Shown: positions 3,529 to 11,695 of the stretch, piece after piece
Layout: each line of letters opens with the position of its first letter
Numbering within the stretch: the first letter of the stretch is position 1
IMG/VR virus record: IMGVR_UViG_3300047157_000002
Location: 1-40,166 of that record
Direction: 5' to 3' (one strand)
Source: a virus
DNA length: 40,166 nucleotides
The notes under the pieces: generated by a model
Told to the model about the DNA's origin: nothing
The model's input: only the letters and a program-made list of their open reading frames with translations
Databases searched by the model: none
Program-made: the position numbers and the translations under genes

Positions 3529-5976
3529 ATGACCAAGATATTAGAAATAATGCCTACTTTCCCTGACCAACAAGCTAATGAAAAAGAGATGGCTATTGCA
3601 GGGACTACAAGAACCAATAAAAGACTTCATTCTCACATTGAGAGAGAAGAGGAAAGTGTTACCAGTTACGGTAAAGTAATGGTAGCCAATACAATCAGAC
3701 CTTTAGCAATGCACATAGGAGATTGGATTATAAACACCGCTAAGCGGACTGTATGTAAACCACCTATTGCTTTCACTAAGTTATGTGAAGTTCAACCTGA
3801 GATATTGGCTTTAATTACTGGTAAACATATTATTAATACTATTACACAATATAAACCATTGACTGCTACATGTATTAGTTTGGGTGGTAAAGTTGAGACT
3901 GAGATTGCATTAAAAAATTTCAGACATTTAAACCCAGAGTTATACGACACAGTCAAACAAGACTTAGACAAAAGGTCTTGGAATTATACTTACAAACGTA
4001 GAAAACTTAGAGAGAGTGCTAAACGTGATGAAATCATGTCTTGGGAAGAGTGGACTACACCTACAAAATTACACGTAGGTTTAAGATTAGTAGAGCTTAT
4101 GATTGAGTCTACTGGTATGATTGAAATAGGTTTAGAAACTGTCAAACATAAAAAAGCTAAGATTATAAAACAGACTCAGAAGACTAGAGAATGGATTAAA
4201 AATAGAAATGCTTTTAATGAATTACTTAATCCTGACTACATGATGACTGTAATGCCGCCTAAGATGTGGTCTACAGTGCATGGTGGCGGTTATTGGACTA
4301 AGGAATTACCAGAGTTAGATTTAGTTAAACAAAAAAATAAATTGTTTGCTAGAGAGTTGGCTAACTTTGACATGCCTAAAGTATACAGGGCGGTAAATGC
4401 TATGCAAACAACCGCATTTAAAATAAATAACTACATACTAGGCGTTATGGCTGAGGCTTGGGATAGAGGACTGTCTATAGGTGGTATGCCACCAATTACA
4501 AATCTTACAGTACCTAACAAGCCTCACGACATAAAAGACAATAAAGAATCAAGACGTAAATGGAAGAAGGAAGCAGTTGTAGTGCACACTGAAAATGCAC
4601 GTATGTTTTCTAAAAGAATGTTGTATGCAAAAATCTTACACTTAGGTGAAAAGTTTAAAACTTATGCTACAGTATACTTTCCAATGCAATTTGATTTTAG
4701 AGGTAGAGCATATTGTGTCCCTGCTTTTCTTAACTATCAATCTATCAACGGTGCAAAAGCATTGTTGTCGTTTGCAAAAGGTAAAGCAATCACAAAAGAA
4801 AACAAAGGTGATTTTTGGTTGGCTGTGCATGGAGCTAATATGTATGGAGCAGACAAAATATCATTAGAAGACAGAGTACAATGGGTTGAAGACAATGAAG
4901 ATTGGATTTTTAAATGTGTTGAAGACCCTTTTACAAATAGACAATGGGAAGACGCAAGTAATGCTTTTCAATTTTTAGCTTGGGCTGAAGAGTGGAAAAG
5001 ATTTAAAGCTGAAGGTTATGGCTTTGTATCTAACATTGTAGTTAATGTTGATGGCTCTTGTAATGGTTTACAAATTTATTCATTAATGCTTAGAGATGAA
5101 AAAGCAGGTGCATTAGTAAACTTATTGCCAAGTGATAAGCCAAAAGACATTTATCAATTAGTTGCAAATTCTGTAACTGATAAGTTAAAAGAACATGTTA
5201 AAGAAGGTAAACCTTACGCTCAGCAATGGCTTGACTATGGAGTTAAGCGTTCAACAACCAAAAGAAGTATTATGACTATCTGTTATGGAAGTACCAGATA
5301 TTCTTGCACTGACTTTGTAGTTGAAGATTTAACTAAACGTAAAGACAAAGGAGAGGTTCACCCATTTGTTGATGACATGTTTAAACCTGCATCTTATTTA
5401 GCTAGTATAATATGGGATAGCATTGGTGACAATTTAAAATCAGCAAGAGTAGGAATGAAGTTCTTACAGGATATAGCACGTATTGTGTCTAGGTTACAGT
5501 TGCCTATACACTGGGTTACGCCTGTTGGCTTTCCAGTATATCAATCATACCCTGAAATGAAGTCTAAAAGAGTTAAGGCTATGTTAATGGGTGAGGTTAT
5601 TAAACCTCGTATTAATACTGAAAAAGACACAACAGACAAATTGCGAATGAGTAACGGAGTTGCACCTAATCTGGTTCACTCGGTAGACTCTGCCGCAATG
5701 ATTGAAACTGTAAATGTTGCAATGGATAATGGTATTATTAACTTTTGTAATGTTCACGACTCGTTTGGTACTACTGCGGCTGACGTAGAAGTTCTAAACA
5801 CAAGTCTCAGAGAAGCGTTTATCAATATGTTTACTGAAAATGATATATTAGAAAATTTCAGAAATGATGTATTGAGACAGTTACCTGAGAAATACCATGA
5901 TAAGTTACCTGAAGTTCCTCAAAAGGGTAATTTAGATATTAATAAATTGAGGAAAAGTAAGTTCTTTTTTGCATAG
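3529..5976 (+). CDS. T7-type single-subunit DNA-directed RNA polymerase
   Basis: An 815-residue RNA polymerase (T7 gp1 is 883) that transcribes middle and late genes from phage promoters. Catalytic motifs are intact. Asp508 lies in NVDGSCNG (T7 Asp537). Lys578 and Tyr586 lie in KRSIMTICYGS (T7 Lys631 and Tyr639). His743-Asp744 lie in NVHDSFG (T7 His811/Asp812). The C-terminus ends in FFFA, like the FAFA foot of T7. An AGGAG just before the ATG sets the start. The promoter at 3475 suggests positive autoregulation, unlike T7, where gene 1 lies in the host-transcribed early region. It is the presumed reader of the six promoter elements in the window. Confidence 0.97.
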   Translation: MTKILEIMPTFPDQQANEKEMAIAGTTRTNKRLHSHIEREEESVTSYGKVMVANTIRPLAMHIGDWIINTAKRTVCKPPIAFTKLCEVQPEILALITGKHIINTITQYKPLTATCISLGGKVETEIALKNFRHLNPELYDTVKQDLDKRSWNYTYKRRKLRESAKRDEIMSWEEWTTPTKLHVGLRLVELMIESTGMIEIGLETVKHKKAKIIKQTQKTREWIKNRNAFNELLNPDYMMTVMPPKMWSTVHGGGYWTKELPELDLVKQKNKLFARELANFDMPKVYRAVNAMQTTAFKINNYILGVMAEAWDRGLSIGGMPPITNLTVPNKPHDIKDNKESRRKWKKEAVVVHTENARMFSKRMLYAKILHLGEKFKTYATVYFPMQFDFRGRAYCVPAFLNYQSINGAKALLSFAKGKAITKENKGDFWLAVHGANMYGADKISLEDRVQWVEDNEDWIFKCVEDPFTNRQWEDASNAFQFLAWAEEWKRFKAEGYGFVSNIVVNVDGSCNGLQIYSLMLRDEKAGALVNLLPSDKPKDIYQLVANSVTDKLKEHVKEGKPYAQQWLDYGVKRSTTKRSIMTICYGSTRYSCTDFVVEDLTKRKDKGEVHPFVDDMFKPASYLASIIWDSIGDNLKSARVGMKFLQDIARIVSRLQLPIHWVTPVGFPVYQSYPEMKSKRVKAMLMGEVIKPRINTEKDTTDKLRMSNGVAPNLVHSVDSAAMIETVNVAMDNGIINFCNVHDSFGTTAADVEVLNTSLREAFINMFTENDILENFRNDVLRQLPEKYHDKLPEVPQKGNLDINKLRKSKFFFA

Positions 5977-5980
5977 GCAG

Positions 5981-6003
5981 AAAAGTACCCCTACTAGACA
6001 ATA
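5981..6003 (+). promoter_or_regulatory. Putative phage RNA polymerase promoter P3
   Basis: AAAGTACCC then CTACTAGACAATA matches the shared element. It lies in the 41-base gap after the RNA polymerase gene and before the single-strand-binding protein gene, where it would drive the replication block. Confidence 0.75.
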
Positions 6004-6017
6004 AAAAGGAGACATAT

Positions 6018-6632
6018 ATGTCAAAAAACAATAATGTAAGGATTGTAACACCAGTTGGCGTTAGTCAATACGCATGGCTTACAACCCCTGATACACAATT
6101 TGATGCAGATGGTCATTATAAGACTAATCTTATTGTTAAGTCAGATGAGTCTCAGTCAGTTGTCAAAGCGATTGATAATGAGATGAAGAAAAGTGTTACT
6201 CTTGCTAAAGAGAAGACTAAAGGTAAAGAACCTAAGATGGCTAATCTTCCATACGAGGAAGAAGTTATTGAAGGTAAACCTACTGGGAATCATATCTTCA
6301 AGTTTAAGACTAAAGCTAAAATCATAACTAGAGATGGAAAAGTTATTCCAAACAAAGTTGCTATCTTTGATAGCTCAGGGAAACCTATGATTGATGCTAA
6401 TGTTTGGTCAGGTAGTGAAATGAAAGTATCAGCAGAGTTGATACCATATTACACTGCAATGGCAGGAGCAGGAGTTAGCCTTAGATTAAGAGCAGTGCAG
6501 ATAACTAAACTTGTAGAGGGCGGAGCAGGTAACTCAAAAGGTTATGGCTTTGATGAAGTAAAAGATGGTTACGTTGCACCAGAAGACAAGACATTTGAAA
6601 ATGAAGTGGCACAATCACAAGCTGACTTCTAA
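6018..6632 (+). CDS. Single-stranded DNA-binding protein, T7 gp2.5-like
   Basis: A 204-residue protein first in the replication block, at the place of T7 gene 2.5. In that family the protein coats single-stranded DNA and contacts polymerase and primase-helicase through an acidic tail ending in an aromatic residue. Here the C-terminus is acidic and ends in Phe204 (FENEVAQSQADF). The body has the beta-rich OB-type character (KTNLIVK, HIFKFKTKAKI, ALRLRAVQITKLVEG-like segments). AAGGAG upstream supports the start. Its last 32 bases overlap the endonuclease gene. Assignment rests on position, size and tail, since sequence similarity to T7 is low. Confidence 0.85.
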   Translation: MSKNNNVRIVTPVGVSQYAWLTTPDTQFDADGHYKTNLIVKSDESQSVVKAIDNEMKKSVTLAKEKTKGKEPKMANLPYEEEVIEGKPTGNHIFKFKTKAKIITRDGKVIPNKVAIFDSSGKPMIDANVWSGSEMKVSAELIPYYTAMAGAGVSLRLRAVQITKLVEGGAGNSKGYGFDEVKDGYVAPEDKTFENEVAQSQADF

Positions 6633-7008
6633 TCAAGTAGGTCTAAAATACGGATTTAGGTCAGGCTTAGAGATAGCAATATCAAAAGAGCTTGACTTAA
6701 ATAAAGTTAAATACGAATTTGAAACAATTAAATTAAAATACACTGTCCCAGAAAAAGTACACACTTATACTCCTGATTTTTATTTAAAAGAAAAAGAATT
6801 TTTTATAGAGACTAAAGGCTTATTTACTTCAGCAGATAGAAAAAAAATGCGGTTCATAAAAGAACAACACCCTGAGTTAGACATAAGATTTATCTTTAGC
6901 AACAGTAGACAAAAAATTAGTAAAAAAAGTAAAACAACATACGGAATGTGGTGTGAGAAATATGGTTTTAAATATTCTGACAAACATATTCCTAGAGAAT
7001 GGTTATGA
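6601..7008 (+). CDS. Endonuclease I (Holliday-junction resolvase), T7 gp3-like
   Basis: A 135-residue nuclease that resolves branched DNA and degrades host DNA. T7 gp3 motifs are plain: FRSGLE with Glu24, YTPDF with Asp59, IETKG with Glu70 and Lys72 (T7 Glu20, Asp55, Glu65, Lys67), then EQHPELDIRFIFS and a C-terminal IPREW. I chose the ATG at 6601 because the frame above it encodes nothing like the family, and this start gives the usual distance to FRSGLE. It overlaps the ssDNA-binding gene by 32 bases and the next gene by four (ATGA). A longer frame from 6565 exists but seems unlikely. Confidence 0.93.
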   Translation: MKWHNHKLTSNQVGLKYGFRSGLEIAISKELDLNKVKYEFETIKLKYTVPEKVHTYTPDFYLKEKEFFIETKGLFTSADRKKMRFIKEQHPELDIRFIFSNSRQKISKKSKTTYGMWCEKYGFKYSDKHIPREWL

Positions 7009-7430
7009 GTAATTTGAGAACAGAAACAAAATATATAGTTATACACAGTAGTGAGTCTTCTCCAAAAGAAAACTTTGATGTGAATGACATAGATACACAA
7101 CACCGTAAAGACGGTCTATTTTCTTGTGCATTTCATAAAATAATTAAAAGAGATGGCACAGTGCAAGACGGTAGAGACATGCAAGTAGCAGGAGCTCATA
7201 TCGCAGATGGTAATTTAAAACTATCTAATAAAAATTCTATCGGTATCTGCCTAGTAGGCGGAAGAACCATAGACAATCAACCTGATTGTAACTTCACGTT
7301 CAAACAGTACACCGCTTTGGTTAAACTTATAAAAGAGTTGAAACAGAAGTACAAGGTTGATGTAGTAGGTCACAGAGATGTGGCTGACTCCGTATCTCCA
7401 CACTTTGATGTATCAGAGTTGTTGAGATAG
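7005..7430 (+). CDS. T7 lysozyme (gp3.5) homologue with altered active site
   Basis: A 141-residue Amidase_2/PGRP-fold protein at the T7 gene 3.5 position. The T7 protein both cleaves peptidoglycan amide bonds and inhibits the phage RNA polymerase. Family blocks are clear: YIVIHSS with His14, HKIIKRDGTVQDGRD, NSIGICLVGG, GHRDVAD with His123. In ungapped comparison with T7 as I remember it, Tyr46 is Phe43, Lys128 is Ser129 and zinc ligand Cys130 is Ser131; His133 follows nearby and might substitute. The amidase may therefore be weak or lost, leaving a regulatory role. The start at 7005 is chosen for the ATGA overlap; ATG at 6999 is possible. A second lysis enzyme lies at 39453. Confidence 0.88.
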   Translation: MSNLRTETKYIVIHSSESSPKENFDVNDIDTQHRKDGLFSCAFHKIIKRDGTVQDGRDMQVAGAHIADGNLKLSNKNSIGICLVGGRTIDNQPDCNFTFKQYTALVKLIKELKQKYKVDVVGHRDVADSVSPHFDVSELLR

Positions 7431-7436
7431 TTTGTT

Positions 7437-7475
7437 AGGTGTAACAGAGAAGCGAGAGTAGATACTGTTACACCT
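7437..7475 (+). other. Perfect 11-bp inverted repeat between genes 3.5-like and 4-like
   Basis: AGGTGTAACAG (7437-7447) pairs without mismatch with CTGTTACACCT (7465-7475) around a 17-base purine-rich loop. It starts seven bases after the amidase stop, inside the only sizeable gap of the replication block. No U-run follows, so RNA processing or stability is likelier than intrinsic termination. Confidence 0.65.
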
Positions 7476-7510
7476 TACATTTAACCCAAAACAATAAGGT
7501 AAAAAATTTT

Positions 7511-9109
7511 ATGCAAAATACAGAAAGTGAGTTTTTATATCATACGTCATGTGATAATTGCTCTTCTTCAGATGCAAATTCTGTTTACTCAGACGGACAT
7601 GCTTTCTGTTTTTCTTGCAACACAACAACCAAAGGAAACGATTTGAATAACCCAGTATCAACAGAAACCAGTAAAGAATTTATAGAAGGTAGTATTACGG
7701 AATTAACAAAACGTAAAATTAATTACAACACAGTTCAAAAATTCAATTACCAATCTGGTGCGTGGTTTGGCAGACCTTGTCAAATAGCAAATTACTATAA
7801 TAAAGATAAAGAATTAATTGCACAAAAACTAAGATACCCTGATAAAACTTTTCAGTGGTTAGGTGATGCAAGAGAAGCAGGTTTGTTTGGTCAGCATTTG
7901 TGGAGAGACAAAGGCAAGATGTTGATTGTTACAGAAGGTGAGATAGATGCAATGAGCATATCCGCTATTAATCAAAATAAATTTCCTGTTGTAAGTATTA
8001 AGTCAGGAGCTCAAGGAGCTAAGAGAGATATACAAAGAGAATTAGAATGGGTTGAAGGATTTGATTCTGTTTATTTTTGTTTTGACCAAGACGAACAAGG
8101 TAAAAAAGGTGCAATAGAATGTGCAAAATTACTTACACCTAACAAAGCTAAGATATGTACGTTACCTCTTAAAGATGCAAACGAAATGATACTTGCAAAC
8201 AAAGTAAAAGAATTAACTGATTGTATCTGGTCAAGTAAAGCATACAGACCTGATGGTATTATTTTAGGTGCTGACATTTGGAATGACATACAAACAGAAG
8301 ACACTTATGTTACAGCACAATATCCATTTGAATGTTTAAATAATAAGACTCATGGATTACGTAAAGGTGAGCTTGTTACAGTTACAGCAGGTAGTGGAGT
8401 TGGTAAGTCTAGCTTTTGTAGACATGTTGCATTAAGTTTATTAGAACAAAAATATTCTGTAGGTTACATAGCATTAGAAGAGAGTGTTAAAAGAAGTGCA
8501 CTTGGAATTATGGGTGTGCATTTAAAGAAACCATTACATTTAACAAGAGAAGGAATAGATGAAAAACAATTACACACCACGTTTACCTCTACTATTGGTA
8601 ATGGTAATTTTTATTTATACAATCACTTCGGAGCAAGTGCCGCAGATAATTTACTTTCTAAAATAAGATACTTAGCAAAAGCATGTAATGTAGACTGGGT
8701 AATACTAGACCATTTACACATGGCTTTGTCTGCACTTGGAGATGAACATACAAATGATGAAAGAAAACTTATTGATTATTTTGTAAGTAAATTAAGAACA
8801 CTTGTAGAAGAGACAGGCATTGGATTAATTTTAGTTAGTCACTTACGTAGGTCAACAGAAGGTGACAAAGGTTTTGAAGATGGCAAACAAGTTACATTAA
8901 GTAGTCTTAGAGGAAGCCAGTCCATAGCTCAGCTATCTGACATGGTGCTTTCCATGAGTCGTGACTTAAAAGCAGAAAACAATATTGCAAAATTACAAAT
9001 ACTTAAAAATAGATTTTCTGGTGAGACAGGAAATGCTTGTAGTTTACATTATGATTTAGCAACAGGTTGTTTAGCAGAAGTTAAAACAGAGGTGTTAGAT
9101 GACTTCTGA
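7511..9109 (+). CDS. Primase-helicase, T7 gp4-like
   Basis: A 532-residue bifunctional protein that primes lagging-strand synthesis and unwinds the fork. The N-terminal zinc ribbon is CX2C...CX2C with Cys14, Cys17, Cys33 and Cys36. The TOPRIM primase centre has VTEGEIDAMS and FDQDEQGKKGA. The C-terminal RecA-like helicase has a Walker A TAGSGVGKSS with Lys299, a Walker B WVILDHLHMA, and the SLRGSQSIAQLSD motif of hexameric DnaB/gp4 helicases. Size is close to T7 gp4A (566). It is followed by an 11-base overlap with the next small gene. A short gap upstream holds an 11-bp hairpin. Confidence 0.96.
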   Translation: MQNTESEFLYHTSCDNCSSSDANSVYSDGHAFCFSCNTTTKGNDLNNPVSTETSKEFIEGSITELTKRKINYNTVQKFNYQSGAWFGRPCQIANYYNKDKELIAQKLRYPDKTFQWLGDAREAGLFGQHLWRDKGKMLIVTEGEIDAMSISAINQNKFPVVSIKSGAQGAKRDIQRELEWVEGFDSVYFCFDQDEQGKKGAIECAKLLTPNKAKICTLPLKDANEMILANKVKELTDCIWSSKAYRPDGIILGADIWNDIQTEDTYVTAQYPFECLNNKTHGLRKGELVTVTAGSGVGKSSFCRHVALSLLEQKYSVGYIALEESVKRSALGIMGVHLKKPLHLTREGIDEKQLHTTFTSTIGNGNFYLYNHFGASAADNLLSKIRYLAKACNVDWVILDHLHMALSALGDEHTNDERKLIDYFVSKLRTLVEETGIGLILVSHLRRSTEGDKGFEDGKQVTLSSLRGSQSIAQLSDMVLSMSRDLKAENNIAKLQILKNRFSGETGNACSLHYDLATGCLAEVKTEVLDDF

Positions 9110-9317
9110 TGAGATAAGACTAAAAAAGAAAATGATGAGTTGGACTATGTATGTCATGGAAGCAGTCAGTAGAGCAAAGAAAACAAAACAGACTGTAACT
9201 TTACATGTTGGCAAAGAAAGTTCAGCTATGTTATTACAAGATGCGTTATTGTCATTAGCTTTTAATGGTGAAGATGCGGCTTGGAATGTTCAAATAGAAT
9301 CACACACATTACATTAA
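9099..9317 (+). CDS. Hypothetical replication-block protein, 72 residues
   Basis: Overlaps the primase-helicase end by 11 bases and is followed one base later by the next gene. The N-terminal half is basic (IRLKKKMMSW, RAKKTKQ), and the rest looks alpha/beta (TVTLHVGKESSAMLLQDALLSLAFNG). No known motif is seen. It sits between helicase and polymerase, where T7 has small genes of auxiliary function. Function not assigned. Confidence 0.6.
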   Translation: MTSDEIRLKKKMMSWTMYVMEAVSRAKKTKQTVTLHVGKESSAMLLQDALLSLAFNGEDAAWNVQIESHTLH

Positions 9318-9318
9318 C

Positions 9319-9603
9319 ATGAAACCATTACCACAAGTTACAAAGAAAATACTTAAAGCAGACTATGTGCAATTAACATGGAGTGATATAAACTCTGACA
9401 GCTCATGGAAAAATTTAAAGGACGCTATGAAAAGTACACCAACAATTTGTATATCAACAGGTTGGTTAATTAAAAAAGATTTAAACGTGCATATCATAGT
9501 TGCTGATGTAAATTTTGAAGATGATGGTTCTTTAGGAGATGTTGGTAACATAACCACAATACCATCAAGCAACATATTAAAAATAAAGAAGATTATATTA
9601 TGA
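9319..9603 (+). CDS. Hypothetical replication-block protein, 94 residues
   Basis: One base after the upstream stop, and overlapping the DNA polymerase start by four bases (ATGA). The middle holds WSDINSDSSWKNLKDAMKS and a beta-rich segment with an acidic turn (DVNFEDDGSLGDVGNITTIP). Proteins of this general look, with a GDV-T-IP stretch, occur in many phages as small unknown proteins. No catalytic motif or membrane span is visible. Confidence 0.6.
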   Translation: MKPLPQVTKKILKADYVQLTWSDINSDSSWKNLKDAMKSTPTICISTGWLIKKDLNVHIIVADVNFEDDGSLGDVGNITTIPSSNILKIKKIIL

Positions 9604-11297
9604 GATATTGTTTTGACATAGAAACAGATGGATTTTTAGATACAGCAACTAAAGTGCATTGTATTATATTAAAAAATATAGATACAAATGAAATACTACA
9701 TCTTAACAACGCACAAGCTGTAAAGAAATTAGAAGAAGCAGAATTAATTATTGGTCACAACATCATTAAGTTTGACATACCAGTTCTTAGAAAGTTTTAT
9801 AATTTAAAATCAAAAGCAAAAGTTTTTGATACTATAGTAGCAACAAGATTGTTATTCCCTGATATTAAAGACCAAGATTTTAAACATAAGAATTTTCCAA
9901 AAGACTGTATTGGCAGACACAGCTTAAAGGCGTGGGGTAACAGGGTGGGCGAATATAAAGAACAGTTTGATACAGATTGGAAAGAATTTAGTGTGGGTAT
10001 GCTAGAATATTGTATTCAAGATGTTCATGTTACTCACACTTTATTTAATGTTATTGAGAAAAAACAATACTCACAACAAGCAATGGATTTAGAACACAAT
10101 GTTGCAGAGATTATATTTCAACAAGAACAATATGGTTTTACTTTTAATAAAGAGAAAGCCCAACAGTTATATACAAAGTTAAACAGTAGAAGATTAGAGC
10201 TAGAAGAACAATTACAAAAAATCTTTTTACCTATTACTGAGCACAGAGTGTCAGAAAAAACAGGTAAACAATTAAAAGATAGAGTAACTGTATTCAATCC
10301 TAGTTCACGTCATCACATAGCACAAAGATTAAAAGACAAGTATGGTTGGGAAGCTAAAGAATTTACTAATGATGGTAAACCAAAACTAGATGATACTGTA
10401 TTAAGTAAATTGGAATATCCTGAAGCAAAAATTTTATGCGAACATTTTTTATTAGATAAAAGAATTGCACAATTAGCTACAGGTACACAAGCATGGTTAA
10501 AACATGAGAAGAATAATAAAATACATGGCACTTGTAATACTAATTCTACGGTAACTGCTAGAGCGAGTCACTCGTTTCCAAACCTAGCACAAATTCCAAG
10601 TGTGTCTGTACCTTTTGGTAAAGAATGTAGAAGTTTATTTACTGTACCTACTGGTAAAAAATTAGTTGGTATAGATATATCAGGATTAGAAGTTAGAATG
10701 TTAGCTCACTTTATGTCTAAGTATGACAATGGAGATTATTCTAAAGTTGTATTAGAAGGTGATATACATACAGAGACACAGAATCTTGCAGGTTTAGACT
10801 CAAGAGATTTAGCAAAAAGATTTTACTATTGCTTTTTATATGGTGGTGGTGTCAAACGAATAGCTGAAGTAACTGGTAAAAAAGTTGGTGAAGCATCTAA
10901 GATTAAAAAAAGATTCTTAAATAATTTACCTGCTCTTAGTAAACTTATAGAGCAAGTACAATTAGCATCAGAGCGTGGTCACTTACTTGGTCTTGATAAA
11001 AGACAGATAAAAGTAAGGTCAGCCCATGCCGCACTCAACACACTTTTACAGAGCTCAGGAGCTTTAGTGTGTAAACAGTGGTTAGTTGAGTTTAATAAAT
11101 TAGTTAAGGATATTCCTGAAACTCAGCAGGTTGTCTGGGTGCATGACGAAATACAAGTTGAGTGTCTTGAAAAAGATGCAGAGACTATTGGTAAGTTAGC
11201 CGTTGAAGCAATACAAAAAACAGGTGAACACTTCCAATTAAGATTACCATTAACAGGCGAATATAAAATAGGAGATGATTGGAGTGGAACACATTAA
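9600..11297 (+). CDS. DNA polymerase, family A with 3'-5' exonuclease (T7 gp5-like)
   Basis: A 565-residue replicative polymerase, shorter than T7 gp5 (704). Exonuclease motifs are present: Asp6 and Glu8 in FDIETDG, Asp59 in GHNIIKFDI, and YCIQDVHVT. Polymerase motif A is GIDISGLEVRM with Asp359, motif B is KRFYYCFLYGGG, and motif C is WVHDEIQVE with Asp516-Glu517. The position equivalent to E. coli Pol I residue 762 is Tyr410, as in T7. The shorter length suggests reduced exonuclease-thumb insertions such as the thioredoxin-binding loop, which I cannot delimit. It overlaps the next gene by one base (TAATG). Confidence 0.96.
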   Translation: MRYCFDIETDGFLDTATKVHCIILKNIDTNEILHLNNAQAVKKLEEAELIIGHNIIKFDIPVLRKFYNLKSKAKVFDTIVATRLLFPDIKDQDFKHKNFPKDCIGRHSLKAWGNRVGEYKEQFDTDWKEFSVGMLEYCIQDVHVTHTLFNVIEKKQYSQQAMDLEHNVAEIIFQQEQYGFTFNKEKAQQLYTKLNSRRLELEEQLQKIFLPITEHRVSEKTGKQLKDRVTVFNPSSRHHIAQRLKDKYGWEAKEFTNDGKPKLDDTVLSKLEYPEAKILCEHFLLDKRIAQLATGTQAWLKHEKNNKIHGTCNTNSTVTARASHSFPNLAQIPSVSVPFGKECRSLFTVPTGKKLVGIDISGLEVRMLAHFMSKYDNGDYSKVVLEGDIHTETQNLAGLDSRDLAKRFYYCFLYGGGVKRIAEVTGKKVGEASKIKKRFLNNLPALSKLIEQVQLASERGHLLGLDKRQIKVRSAHAALNTLLQSSGALVCKQWLVEFNKLVKDIPETQQVVWVHDEIQVECLEKDAETIGKLAVEAIQKTGEHFQLRLPLTGEYKIGDDWSGTH

Positions 11298-11695
11298 TGA
11301 AAAATAATAAATTTGATATAGATTTAAAGTATGGTCAAGATAGAGAAAACAGAATAGAAAAAATACTTAAAGAAGGTAAACTAGAAGTTAAGACTGAGAG
11401 AGACTGGTGGTTTAAGAGTGGTAACATTGCAATAGAAATAGAATGTAATGGTAAACCTTCAGGAGTTATGGCAACTAAGTCTGACTACTGGGTTCATATA
11501 TTAGCTGATGGAGACAATGATTATTGTAGACTAATATTTGATACACGTACTGTTAAAAAACTTGCTAGAAAATATATTAGTAAAATTAAAAATGTTGGTG
11601 ATGGGTTTAGAAGTAAATGTGTAATGATACCTTTAGCTGAAATATTCTTAGCAAAAAATTTAGATGCAAATAAAACAAAAGGAAATAGTAAATGA
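11297..11695 (+). CDS. Putative PD-(D/E)XK-like nuclease, 132 residues
   Basis: Starts at the TAATG junction with the polymerase; a longer start at 11279 lies inside the polymerase gene and is less likely. The sequence has an acidic block followed by ExK-type strands (LEVKTERD, then NIAIEIECNGKPSG), then TKSDYWVHIL. This resembles the core of PD-(D/E)XK nucleases seen in other marine podoviruses. Its place between polymerase and exonuclease fits DNA metabolism. The fold call is tentative because the catalytic Asp and the order of motifs are not certain. Confidence 0.55.
   Translation: MKNNKFDIDLKYGQDRENRIEKILKEGKLEVKTERDWWFKSGNIAIEIECNGKPSGVMATKSDYWVHILADGDNDYCRLIFDTRTVKKLARKYISKIKNVGDGFRSKCVMIPLAEIFLAKNLDANKTKGNSK

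Noticed and set aside
4646-4867. 73-codon plus-strand frame within the RNA polymerase gene
   Set aside because: Out of frame inside a gene with intact catalytic motifs; its product is low quality.
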